From Deltaproteobacteria bacterium (GTDB lineage Bacteria; Desulfobacterota; DSM-4660; Desulfatiglandales; HGW-15): a stretch of DNA of 23,612 bases. The notes under the pieces were generated by a model that was not told the origin of the DNA, ran no database searches, and was given only the letters and a program-made list of their open reading frames with translations. The DNA lies in assembly GCA_019308985.1 (NCBI GenBank), contig JAFDHB010000041.1:1-23612 (forward strand), given 5' to 3'. A program made the translations under genes and the position numbers. This document shows positions 14,384 to 21,630 of the stretch, piece by piece (position 1 is the stretch's first letter; each line of letters opens with the position of its first letter).

Positions 14384-16347
14384 TTTTTGCTCCCTCCCAC
14401 AGGATTCGCTTTCTTTTTTTTCTTTCGATCCGGAAGCATGACGACAACAGTGCCAAAGGCCATGACACCTCCGCCTATCCAGAGCCAAATGACAAGGGGA
14501 TTGACTAGCACCTTGAAGGTGGCTGTTTCCTCATCATAGCCGGCCAGGATGACATACAGGTCTTCCCTCAGGGTGGAACGTATGGCCACCTCGGAGGTAG
14601 GCTGATCCTGTCCCCTGTAAAGGCTTTTTTCGGGATAAAGGACACCAATAGGATGGTTGTCGTTAAAGACGGTAAGAGAGGCGACCACGGTCTCCTTCTG
14701 GGCCGTTGGATACCTTGACAGGGCATCGTACCTGATGGCATATTTTTCAATGCCCGCTGACTCGCCCTTTTTCAGGGTGATCTCTTTGTCCGCGTTTAAG
14801 GCATTCCCGCTCAGGGCCACAAAGGTCAGGACCATGCCGAAATGGATTATATAGCCACCATAGCGCCTCTTGTTTCTTGACATCAAATTCCAAAATGCCA
14901 ATAGGACGTTCTCACCGGATATGTGTCGCCGCGCCTTCACCCCGTTGAAAAATTCCATGAACAGGGAAGCTGTCACGAATAGACACAGGGAAAGGGCAAT
15001 CAAGGAATAGGTATAGCGTATCCCAAGGATTATGAAGACAATCGCCCCTATCAGGGCAAAGGCAGAGGGATAGGCCATCCTGCTGACGAACTTGGCAAAG
15101 GTAGATCTCCTCCAAGCGACGAGGGGACAGAGCCCGGTAAGAAAGAGCAATCCCAGTCCGATTGGTGTAATCACCGCGTTGAAAAAAGGAGGCCCGACGG
15201 TGACTTTCACCCCTCTCACGGCCTCTGAAATGATCGGGAACATAGTCCCCCAAAACACCGTGAAGGCTATGCCTACCAAGAGCAGGTTGTTGTAAAGGAA
15301 GGTGCTCTCCCTGGACAGAAGGGAGTCCAGCTGGTTCCTGCTCTTGAGGTCGGGAAGCCTGTAAATCAACAAAACGAGGCTCATGGATAGAACAACAAGC
15401 AGAAAGGTAAGGAATATCCACCCCAGCGATGACTGACCGAAAGAATGTACTGAGGAGATAATCCCGCTCCTGGTGATGAACGTGCCGAAGATAGTCAATA
15501 GGAAGGTCAGCAAGATCAAGACGATGTTCCATACCTTCAGCATTCCTCTCTTTTCCTGGATCATCACTGAGTGGAGGTAAGCGGTTCCGACGAGCCAAGG
15601 CATGAAGGAGGCGTTTTCCACGGGATCCCAGGCCCAGTAGCCTCCCCACCCTAGTTCCACGTATGCCCACTCCATCCCGAAAAGATTCCCCACGGTCAAG
15701 AAGAACCAGGAAAAGATGGTCCATTTTCTGGTGGTCTTTATCCATGCGTCACCAAGTCGGCCCGTGATTAGGGCTGCAATGGAGAAGGCAAAGGGTATGC
15801 TGAAACCGACATAACCCAAGAACAGGGTCGGCGGGTGGAAAATCATACCCGGGTTCTGGAGCATGGGATTCAGTCCTTTGCCGTCAGCAGGCATATAACT
15901 GAGCAATTCGAAGGGGTTTGTGACGAACACAAGCAGGTATGCAAAGAAAAAGGTGATCGACATCAACACCCAAAGGACGTAAGGCATCAACTCCCTGTTC
16001 TTTTTGCGGTTTTGAAGGATTGCAATGGAGGTGAAAATAGACAGCACCCAGGCCCAGAAAAGAAGAGAGCCCTTCTGCCCGGCGTAAAAGGCCGTTATGG
16101 TGTAAGCAAGGGAAAGGCTTCTATTTGTATAACTATATACATATTCAACCTGAAAATCCCCGGTGATCAAGGCGTATAACAAGCTGAGACTTGAGATGGA
16201 CAGAAGGCCTGAGACAGCCAAGGCCCCGTTCCTGGAGCTAACGGCAAGCTCCGGCTTCTCAGCCCTAGCGCCGAGAACGGCTGTAAAGGCTGAATAGGCC
16301 GACAGGAAAAGGACTATAAACAACGAGTAATATCCTATTTCATTCAT
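14380..16347 (-). CDS. ccmF: Cytochrome c-type biogenesis haem lyase subunit CcmF
   Basis: A 655-residue, multi-helix membrane protein, close in length to E. coli CcmF. The WWD haem-handling motif reads 'WGGYWAWDPVENASFMPWL' (234-252). Four histidines expected to bind haem are present: H171 in 'FHPPTLF', H259 in 'YLHS', H301 in 'SSVHSFG' and H502 in 'IIHFGM'. With CcmH it attaches haem to CXXCH motifs of exported apocytochromes, such as the pentahaem cytochrome encoded at 21631-23322. It starts 24 nt after the zinc-ribbon CcmH-like gene and overlaps the next CcmH-like gene by 4 nt. Confidence 0.96.
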   Translation of the reverse strand: MNEIGYYSLFIVLFLSAYSAFTAVLGARAEKPELAVSSRNGALAVSGLLSISSLSLLYALITGDFQVEYVYSYTNRSLSLAYTITAFYAGQKGSLLFWAWVLSIFTSIAILQNRKKNRELMPYVLWVLMSITFFFAYLLVFVTNPFELLSYMPADGKGLNPMLQNPGMIFHPPTLFLGYVGFSIPFAFSIAALITGRLGDAWIKTTRKWTIFSWFFLTVGNLFGMEWAYVELGWGGYWAWDPVENASFMPWLVGTAYLHSVMIQEKRGMLKVWNIVLILLTFLLTIFGTFITRSGIISSVHSFGQSSLGWIFLTFLLVVLSMSLVLLIYRLPDLKSRNQLDSLLSRESTFLYNNLLLVGIAFTVFWGTMFPIISEAVRGVKVTVGPPFFNAVITPIGLGLLFLTGLCPLVAWRRSTFAKFVSRMAYPSAFALIGAIVFIILGIRYTYSLIALSLCLFVTASLFMEFFNGVKARRHISGENVLLAFWNLMSRNKRRYGGYIIHFGMVLTFVALSGNALNADKEITLKKGESAGIEKYAIRYDALSRYPTAQKETVVASLTVFNDNHPIGVLYPEKSLYRGQDQPTSEVAIRSTLREDLYVILAGYDEETATFKVLVNPLVIWLWIGGGVMAFGTVVVMLPDRKKKKKANPVGGSKK

Positions 16348-16371
16348 ATCACTTTGATTCCCTTGTCAAAA

Positions 16372-16830
16372 TCATCCCGTCAAAGGTTCTTTGCCGATGT
16401 AATGCCCGTACCTCCTGTTTACCATTTGGATCACCTCTTTGCGCGAATATTTCCCCCCGTTCACCAAATCACTGATATAGGCATAGGTATCCTGGGCAGT
16501 GGGGCAGTCACAGGTCGCCAAGATCTTGTCACACTGGCCGCAGGAGCAATCGAATTGTGAGACAATACTGGCAATCTGGGCCGTATTGTGGGCCGCATAT
16601 ATTTTCTTTTCCTTGTTCTTGTTTACTCCGGAAAAGATCACCACCACCAGGATTGCCACACCCATTGAGACAATCGCAACCCACTTCCAGTTGGTGCCCT
16701 TTCGCTGTTGTGCAATATGCCTTCGCTTTTCCCCCGGGATTCTCCTCCCGCACTGGGGGCAGAACTTGTCCCCTGGTTCTATAAGTTCCCCGCAACCAGG
16801 GCAAAACTTGCTTTGTCTTTTCTTTGCCAT
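16372..16830 (-). CDS. Zinc ribbon - transmembrane - CcmH-like domain fusion
   Basis: A 152-residue protein with three parts. An N-terminal zinc ribbon 'FCPGCGELIEPGDKFCPQCG' (C10, C13, C24, C27) would be cytoplasmic. One transmembrane helix spans about 50-68. A periplasmic domain, 'IASIVSQFDCSCGQCDKILATCDCPTAQDTYAYISDLVNGGKYSRKEVIQMVNRRYGHYI', has the helix pattern of CcmH. Its cysteines are C95, C97, C100, C107 and C109, again not the canonical LRCxxCQ. It is the first ccm gene proper, with an excellent AAGGAG ribosome site 6 nt before ATG. This is a second CcmH-like protein in the operon and probably acts with CcmF encoded just downstream. The fusion architecture is unusual; the function is inferred. 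Confidence 0.78.
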   Translation of the reverse strand: MAKKRQSKFCPGCGELIEPGDKFCPQCGRRIPGEKRRHIAQQRKGTNWKWVAIVSMGVAILVVVIFSGVNKNKEKKIYAAHNTAQIASIVSQFDCSCGQCDKILATCDCPTAQDTYAYISDLVNGGKYSRKEVIQMVNRRYGHYIGKEPLTG

Positions 16831-16961
16831 TTACGGCTCCTTCATAAAAGGATTCATGGATTTCACAATCAGTCCCCTGTTGGTAAAGAGTCTTTAGTCT
16901 GTTCCTAGTATCAGTTGGACGGTGTGCGGTACTGTATGCCTCTAGGAGGCAAGACCTGGGG

Positions 16962-17252
16962 CTATCTTGGAGAAAAACAGGCCAAGACCTGCGGAGGTCG
17001 AAAAAGCGATGGCAGAACTCCTCGGGGAATAGAAGGTGTACTCCAGGAGAAAAGAAAACCCATGAATATCAGACTGGAAAACAAGGTTCCGCCATGACCC
17101 GAATGTGCCAGGAGATGGAGGAGAAGAGGGCAGATCCCCAGTGCTCCAAGGTCTAGACCATTTTGATCCGCGGGACATAACTGTGGACACAGGAGATTCA
17201 GAAAGATTCCGAAGGTCAAGACGGTCAATATGATTATGCGCTTTTTTTTCAT
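16962..17252 (-). CDS. Hypothetical small membrane/secreted protein upstream of ccm
   Basis: A 96-residue reading frame beginning MKKKRIIILTVLTFGIFLNLL, a good signal peptide or membrane helix, followed by a second hydrophobic part, 'LGICPLLLHLLAHSGHGGTLFSSLIFMGFLFSW', and a proline-rich end. The His-Gly run 'AHSGHGG' might bind a metal or haem, but that is speculation. Codon usage resembles neighbouring genes and a strong promoter lies 52 bp upstream, which supports it. The absence of a clear ribosome site before ATG 17252 counts against it. I do not recognise the family. Confidence 0.45.
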   Translation of the reverse strand: MKKKRIIILTVLTFGIFLNLLCPQLCPADQNGLDLGALGICPLLLHLLAHSGHGGTLFSSLIFMGFLFSWSTPSIPRGVLPSLFRPPQVLACFSPR

Positions 17253-17280
17253 GGAACTTAAGGCTCGTGCTATTCCAAAA

Positions 17281-17299
17281 CTATACCATTAAAGTATAG
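17281..17299. promoter_or_regulatory. Dyad at the predicted ccm-operon transcription start
   Basis: CTATAC (17281-17286) and GTATAG (17294-17299) form a perfect 6-bp dyad with 7-bp spacing. It falls where transcription from the 17304-17331 promoter would begin, a typical place for a repressor. The regulator is unknown. Confidence 0.4.
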
Positions 17300-17303
17300 A
17301 AGC

Positions 17304-17331
17304 ATGATATTCAAAAATTTCTGGTTGTCAA
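17304..17331 (-). promoter_or_regulatory. Strong sigma-70-type promoter upstream of the ccm operon
   Basis: Minus strand TTGACA (17326-17331, perfect -35), a 16-bp spacer and TATCAT (17304-17309, 5 of 6 matches). It lies directly after the CuA/polyferredoxin gene and points into the small hypothetical gene and the ccm genes, so the ccm operon can be expressed independently of the electron-transfer module upstream. Confidence 0.7.
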
Positions 17332-17340
17332 CAGTTTTTA

Positions 17341-19272
17341 TCATCCCATGTAAAGCCTCAAAAGCAGGTTCACAATAACCAGTGTGAACAATACGGGCAG
17401 AATCAAGATCTTTGACCTGGCCCTAGCAGAGGGCACGATATCCCCGAGGGCCGTGTAAGTGCAGCGGATGCTCAGGTAGAGACCGGCAAGCAAGAGGATC
17501 CCCTGGATGAAGGGTATCCATTCCGGGTGAAAGGGCTTGAACGGATAATCGGCCGTACCGAAAAGATCCCATCCGAGCCCCATAGGGTCAGACAAGACGT
17601 TGAGTATATAACTATAGTTGACCATCAGCTGGGGCAGACTGAAGGCGATCCAAGTGAATATCCCCACAGGGATGAATAGGTATCCCAGCCTCAGGTTCAG
17701 TGCCCTGCCGTTGACGCCGCTGCCGCCGGCTATCCCTTTTGACAACCTGGAAATCAGCAGAAATCCCCCGGGAAGAACCAGGAGGGAAAGCCCCCATACA
17801 AAGGCGAGGTAAACGATAAACGGCACGATGGCCCTGGTTTCAGTCACATTTGCGGCATCCTTGATAAAGGCCCAAGGTCCAAGCATGGTGATGCTGAACA
17901 GGATAGCTACCGTCAGCATTATAGCCGCGTTGAAGAGCTCATCATAGCCCTTCAGAACCCTGTCTGATCCGAAGGGTCTAACAGAGATACCCACATTGTC
18001 CTTTGGACAACTCTTGATGCATTCCGTACAGAGCCCACAGTAGTTGTTGCGTTTCATGTTTCCAATATACTGCCCCCAGGGACATGCCCAGCCATTCGGT
18101 CCGCCCCTGAGACAAGACTTTTCCCTGTGCTTCTTGCATATCTGCCTGTCTATGGCACGAATCTCTGTTATGGAAGCCATGGAATAGGTGCCCAGGAACC
18201 CTCCGACCGGGCAGAGGTATCGGCAGAATACCCTGTTGCGATAGACGAGGGCAAGGAGGATGCTGGCAAGGAGAATGGAGAGAAACAGGAGGGCGGTGGC
18301 AACCGGACGGGTAATCAGGATGATACCCGAGGATATCAGTGCAAGGAACAGGAAGTTTTGCAGCCAAATGTTATCCGCCCATTTCGGCCAGTCCAACTGG
18401 AGGCCGGTAAATCGATGATGGATCCCCTTCAAAGGTTTCTGAACGAACCTGACGCCGGTCAGGCTCCTCCGGCTGATCCATTCAGCGGGTGCGGGAAGAG
18501 GACACATGAAACACCACAGCCTCCCACCGAGGGGAACGAAGAGGGCCTTCAAGAGGAACCACCACAGAATCCACACAAAAATGATGGCAATGTTTCTATT
18601 CCCGACAGGTGTACCCCAAAGGCTGCTCAAAACAAAGAGGTAGAATACGATGAAGTTGGGAAGGATTACCAGGAACTGAAAACTTCTCATCCCCACAAGC
18701 CTTTTCAGCCATGAGAAGCGTTCGAGCAAGTTGATTCCCCTGTTGTTCCCAGGTTGAGATTCCGGCCGGCTCAGGAATAACAAAAAGAGGCTTGTTGACA
18801 ACCAGATGGACAGGGAGACGGCAAGATGAAAGGGTGTGTTAGGCCTGACAATGAGTTCCCCGGTCATGAAGGGGTGGAGGTTACCGCAGGTCTGTGTACA
18901 CCTGAAAGAGAATTTTCCTCCCCTCTCGGCGACAAATTCTATTGCCGGCACCTTGTCCCAGTCCACTTGAAGCTTGCCGTCGTCATCTTCCCAGGTGACC
19001 TTTTCATATAGGATCCCCTCCTGTTTGATGATCGCTTCCACGCCGTATCCATCCAGGAGAAAACCATGGGTCACATCGAGAGAGGTTGCCTTCAATATGA
19101 CCTTGTCACCCTTGTTTACAATGATCCTTGAAGGAGAGTAGCCATACCTTTTTGCCTTGAGGACGATTTCATGTGTCCTGTTCTGAAAGGGCAAGAGACG
19201 GATCACAAGAGGTACGGCAATCGCAAGTACCAAGCAGAAGAGGATTATGAAAAAAGATATTTTTCTACTCAT
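17341..19272 (-). CDS. CuA-type cupredoxin fused to NosR/NapH-like membrane polyferredoxin
   Basis: A 643-residue membrane protein combining two redox modules. After an N-terminal helix (6-27), residues 34-143 form a cupredoxin domain like cytochrome oxidase subunit II. H69 ('DVTHGF') and 'CTQTCGNLHPFM' supply C125, C129, H133 and M136, the CxxxCxxxHxxM ligand set of a binuclear CuA site, with Gln127 where oxidases usually have Glu. Several membrane helices follow, carrying NosR/NapH/CcoG-like cysteine motifs: 'WCFMCP' (254-257), 'CRYLCP' (350-354) and a cluster site 'CGLCTECIKSCP' (412-422), plus C379, C387 and C397. It could move electrons between cytoplasmic Fe-S clusters, the quinone pool and periplasmic carriers via CuA. 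It follows the TlpA-like gene by 29 nt. The ribosome site is weak. The partner and acceptor are unknown. Confidence 0.85.
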   Translation of the reverse strand: MSRKISFFIILFCLVLAIAVPLVIRLLPFQNRTHEIVLKAKRYGYSPSRIIVNKGDKVILKATSLDVTHGFLLDGYGVEAIIKQEGILYEKVTWEDDDGKLQVDWDKVPAIEFVAERGGKFSFRCTQTCGNLHPFMTGELIVRPNTPFHLAVSLSIWLSTSLFLLFLSRPESQPGNNRGINLLERFSWLKRLVGMRSFQFLVILPNFIVFYLFVLSSLWGTPVGNRNIAIIFVWILWWFLLKALFVPLGGRLWCFMCPLPAPAEWISRRSLTGVRFVQKPLKGIHHRFTGLQLDWPKWADNIWLQNFLFLALISSGIILITRPVATALLFLSILLASILLALVYRNRVFCRYLCPVGGFLGTYSMASITEIRAIDRQICKKHREKSCLRGGPNGWACPWGQYIGNMKRNNYCGLCTECIKSCPKDNVGISVRPFGSDRVLKGYDELFNAAIMLTVAILFSITMLGPWAFIKDAANVTETRAIVPFIVYLAFVWGLSLLVLPGGFLLISRLSKGIAGGSGVNGRALNLRLGYLFIPVGIFTWIAFSLPQLMVNYSYILNVLSDPMGLGWDLFGTADYPFKPFHPEWIPFIQGILLLAGLYLSIRCTYTALGDIVPSARARSKILILPVLFTLVIVNLLLRLYMG

Positions 19273-19301
19273 ATAGCATACGGAGGGTCCTTTGTAGAAT
19301 T

Positions 19302-19913
19302 TCAGGGTGAAGAGGCCAGCACTCCTTCATGGTCCAAGAGATATTCGAACATCCTGAGTGAATGTCTGCTGTCCCATTCCCTTGCGCCTACTGCCATACC
19401 GATTACCCTGTGTTCTCGATCCAGGATGAAGGTGGCGGGAATATTCCTTATCCCAAACATCCGGGCGACTTTTCCGTCCTCGTCCAATAGGGCCGTGAAC
19501 GTGAGCTTATGATCCCGGAAAAATTTCCTTACGCGCGAGGCAGGCTCCTGCAAGTCAACAGCCAGCATGACGAAGTCCTTGCCCTTGAGTCGGTTGTGTA
19601 GTCTCTCCATGGAGGGCATCTCTTCCCGGCAGGGCGGACACCATGTGGCCCAAAAATTGAGAAAGACGACCTTGCCCCTGTAATCGGAGAGCCTCACGTT
19701 GTTGCCGTTCATATCAGGAAGAACGATGTCAGAGGTTATAGGTATATTGGGCACCTCTGAGATGCCCATGCCCTGAAAATACAGGGCCAATTGTCCGCTC
19801 CTATCTCCCTTTTCAATGGGAGGACCCTTGGCCCTGTCCTGAAAAACAAGGGTGAGGGCGATGACGATCAACAGGATGGCTGAAAGAATTCCAATAATAA
19901 GGTACTTTTTCAT
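19302..19913 (-). CDS. TlpA/ResA-like membrane-anchored thioredoxin
   Basis: A 203-residue protein with an N-terminal membrane anchor (about 4-25) and a periplasmic TlpA-type thioredoxin fold. The active site is 'FWATWCPPCREEMPSM' (C92, C95). The strand 'VMLAVDLQE', helix 'FRDHKLTFTALLDEDGKVARMFGIRNIPATFILD' with the cis-proline, and 'HRVIGMAVG' complete the fold. Such proteins reduce apocytochrome cysteines or deliver reductant to CuA sites; both roles fit here, next to ccdA, a CuA protein and the ccm operon. It begins 26 nt after the ccdA stop, with GAGG just before the ATG. Confidence 0.9.
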   Translation of the reverse strand: MKKYLIIGILSAILLIVIALTLVFQDRAKGPPIEKGDRSGQLALYFQGMGISEVPNIPITSDIVLPDMNGNNVRLSDYRGKVVFLNFWATWCPPCREEMPSMERLHNRLKGKDFVMLAVDLQEPASRVRKFFRDHKLTFTALLDEDGKVARMFGIRNIPATFILDREHRVIGMAVGAREWDSRHSLRMFEYLLDHEGVLASSP

Positions 19914-19939
19914 AACGCCTCGAAATACCAGGAAAGGGT

Positions 19940-20677
19940 CTAAAGGGCAAATCGGTTCAAGAAACCCATGTAACCCGGGATCAGCACCAGCTTGTTGGTG
20001 AAGATCAGGATACCCAGGATAATCAATATGATCCCGCTCACGATCTCGATAAGACGGAGATGCCTCTTAATCCTGTCAAAGAACCCCAAGACCCAGTTGA
20101 CTCCAAGACCCATTAAGAGAAAAGGCAGCCCGAGTCCCAGGGAATAAATCGAGAGTAATACCATTCCCTGGTTTGCCTTTTCAAGGGTGCTCGCATAGGC
20201 TAGAATGCTGCCGAGTATCGGCCCGATACAGGGTGTCCACCCGAAAGCAAAGGCGGCCCCGATGATAAAAGCGCCGAGAAGGCCGTACTTCTTGCCCCTG
20301 ATATTGAAACGGAACTCTTTGTAGAGTGTAAGACTCCTTATAAGACCCAGCTTGAAGATACCGAAAAAAATGACCACCAGCCCGGCCACCTTGGAGAGCA
20401 GAGACATCTTGGAAGAGACGAACGAGCCCATCAATGAAGCAGAGGCCCCCATGGATATGAAGACCACGGAAAATCCTATGACAAAGAACAGGGAGTTCAA
20501 AAATATATTCAGGTTCTTGCGGGTAAAAAAAGGGTTTTCGTCTTTCCCTGACCCTATGTCCTCAAGAGAGACACCGGAGATGAAGGAAATATACCCCGGC
20601 ACGAGGGGCAGGACACAGGGAGATAGAAAGGAGACCAGGCCCGCTGCAAAGGCCATATATGTGGAGACATCAACCAT
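19940..20677 (-). CDS. ccdA: CcdA-type transmembrane thiol reductant transporter
   Basis: A 245-residue, roughly six-helix membrane protein of the CcdA/DsbD-beta family. The two conserved proline-flanked cysteines are C21 in 'FLSPCVLPLVPGYISFISG' and C150 in 'FGWTPCIGPILGS'. It carries electrons from cytoplasmic thioredoxin to periplasmic thioredoxin-like proteins, most obviously the TlpA-like protein encoded next. I use ATG 20677, preceded by AAAGG, rather than a longer TTG frame that would run into the repeat element starting at 20689. Confidence 0.93.
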   Translation of the reverse strand: MVDVSTYMAFAAGLVSFLSPCVLPLVPGYISFISGVSLEDIGSGKDENPFFTRKNLNIFLNSLFFVIGFSVVFISMGASASLMGSFVSSKMSLLSKVAGLVVIFFGIFKLGLIRSLTLYKEFRFNIRGKKYGLLGAFIIGAAFAFGWTPCIGPILGSILAYASTLEKANQGMVLLSIYSLGLGLPFLLMGLGVNWVLGFFDRIKRHLRLIEIVSGIILIILGILIFTNKLVLIPGYMGFLNRFAL

Positions 20678-20688
20678 GCTCAACCTTT

Positions 20689-20812
20689 GATGCTTCCGCA
20701 AAAACCCTGTCTGCTGCGTTGCGCTGCATCTTTAGTCACTGCGGCGTACTTCTCGTGCGCCTCATTCCTAAAGCTTTGCACGCCTTGCATCTGGGGCCTT
20801 TCCGAAAGCATC
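20689..20812. repeat. Intergenic repeat element with terminal inverted repeats
   Basis: The element opens with GATGCTTCCGCAAAAA and ends with the near-complement CTTTCCGAAAGCATC. Its core, 'CTGCGTTGCGCTGCATC...TGCGGCGTAC...GCGCCTCATTCC...TTTGCACGCCTTG', is shared, in the same orientation, with 23502-23612. Short, non-coding and flanked by imperfect inverted ends, it resembles a MITE or a large REP-type element. Confidence 0.75.
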
Positions 20813-20846
20813 AGCTCCTCGAGACTCCTACGGACCAGTCAATGTT

Positions 20847-20922
20847 GATGCTTCCGCAAAAAGCCAGGGATTTGCTTTTCTCGCCGGAAGGACGAAGTTG
20901 TACGACTTTCTGCAGAAGCATA
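20847..20922. repeat. Smaller element with the same terminal motif
   Basis: GATGCTTCCGCAAAAAG at 20847-20863 is an almost exact copy of the left end of the preceding element. Its other end, CTTTCTGCAGAAGCAT (20906-20921), is its approximate inverted complement. The interior differs, so this looks like a deletion derivative or a second nested copy. Confidence 0.6.
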
Positions 20923-20948
20923 ATCGGCCATCAGGGGGCCAGGTCGGG

Positions 20949-21614
20949 TTACTTGTATAGCACACTTGAAGGAGTTCCTCTCTTGAGGTCAATATTCACT
21001 GTGGTTTTTCCGCTCCCTTCTCCTACTGTTACAATCATCTTCTTGCTTCTGAGTTTTTCATGCCATGTCTTGACGGAGTACTTTCCCGGTGGAAGGGCCT
21101 CTATGCCTTTAACTCCGTGAGCTTGCAAATATTTCTTGTGCGGAATTTCGAAGCGACCTTGGTCGTCGGTAACCGCGAAGAACGGGTTTTTCATGACCAG
21201 GATGTATGCGAGCATTTCCGCATGCACGTCGCAGCGGAGCTCAACTATACCGGGTCTATCAAAAAGCACGGTCTTGCTCTCCCCGGGACTGTAACTGCCG
21301 AGGTTGAACTTCCTTGTCCTTGAAAGGGAAAAAACGTTGTGGTCCACCTTGTCATTGTTTGGGAACTCCACAGTCGAGCCCACCAGGATGGGTAAAACGT
21401 GAGGAATGAAGGTCAGGTTCCGCTGATCCATCACGAACCTGGCCCCTGAGAGGTCCACATCAACAGGCGGCGCCTTGGTAAGGTAAACCAGGACCCCGGC
21501 CGGTGAACGTAACCCTTTTACCTTGATGACTCCCTTGATTTTCCCAGCCTGGGCATACAAAGGGAAAGCGAATAATGCCAGAACTATTATTTGCATAACC
21601 AGGATCTTCTTCAA
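20949..21614 (-). CDS. Secreted cupredoxin-like copper protein
   Basis: About 221 residues from a TTG start at 21614, supported by GGGAGG 4 nt upstream and a signal peptide (KKILVMQIIVLALFAFPLYAQA) that begins there; ATG 21596 is the alternative. The domain is cupredoxin-like. 'TVEFPNNDKVDHNVFS' gives H92, and 'VELRCDVHAEM' gives C128, H131 and M134, the His-Cys-His-Met set of a type 1 copper site. The C-terminal part, 'VTDDQGRFEIPH...ALPPGKYSVKTWHEKL', is a carboxypeptidase-regulatory-like beta segment. Similar proteins accompany multihaem cytochromes. It starts 16 nt after the pentahaem cytochrome stop and is likely a periplasmic electron carrier for it. Copper binding is predicted, not shown. 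Confidence 0.85.
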   Translation of the reverse strand: MKKILVMQIIVLALFAFPLYAQAGKIKGVIKVKGLRSPAGVLVYLTKAPPVDVDLSGARFVMDQRNLTFIPHVLPILVGSTVEFPNNDKVDHNVFSLSRTRKFNLGSYSPGESKTVLFDRPGIVELRCDVHAEMLAYILVMKNPFFAVTDDQGRFEIPHKKYLQAHGVKGIEALPPGKYSVKTWHEKLRSKKMIVTVGEGSGKTTVNIDLKRGTPSSVLYK

Positions 21615-21630
21615 TTTTCCTCCCTCCCGC

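Larger units (their letters stand above)
16831..17340. other. Leader region of the ccm operon
   Basis: This 510-bp interval contains a strong promoter (17304-17331), a dyad (17281-17299) and one plausible small gene (16962-17252). The segment 16831-16961 shows nothing recognisable beyond the ribosome site of the following gene. Confidence 0.5.

Noticed and set aside
20853..20945. CRISPR-like array in the 20689-20945 repeats
   Set aside because: There are only two or three copies with differing interiors and no regular spacer length.
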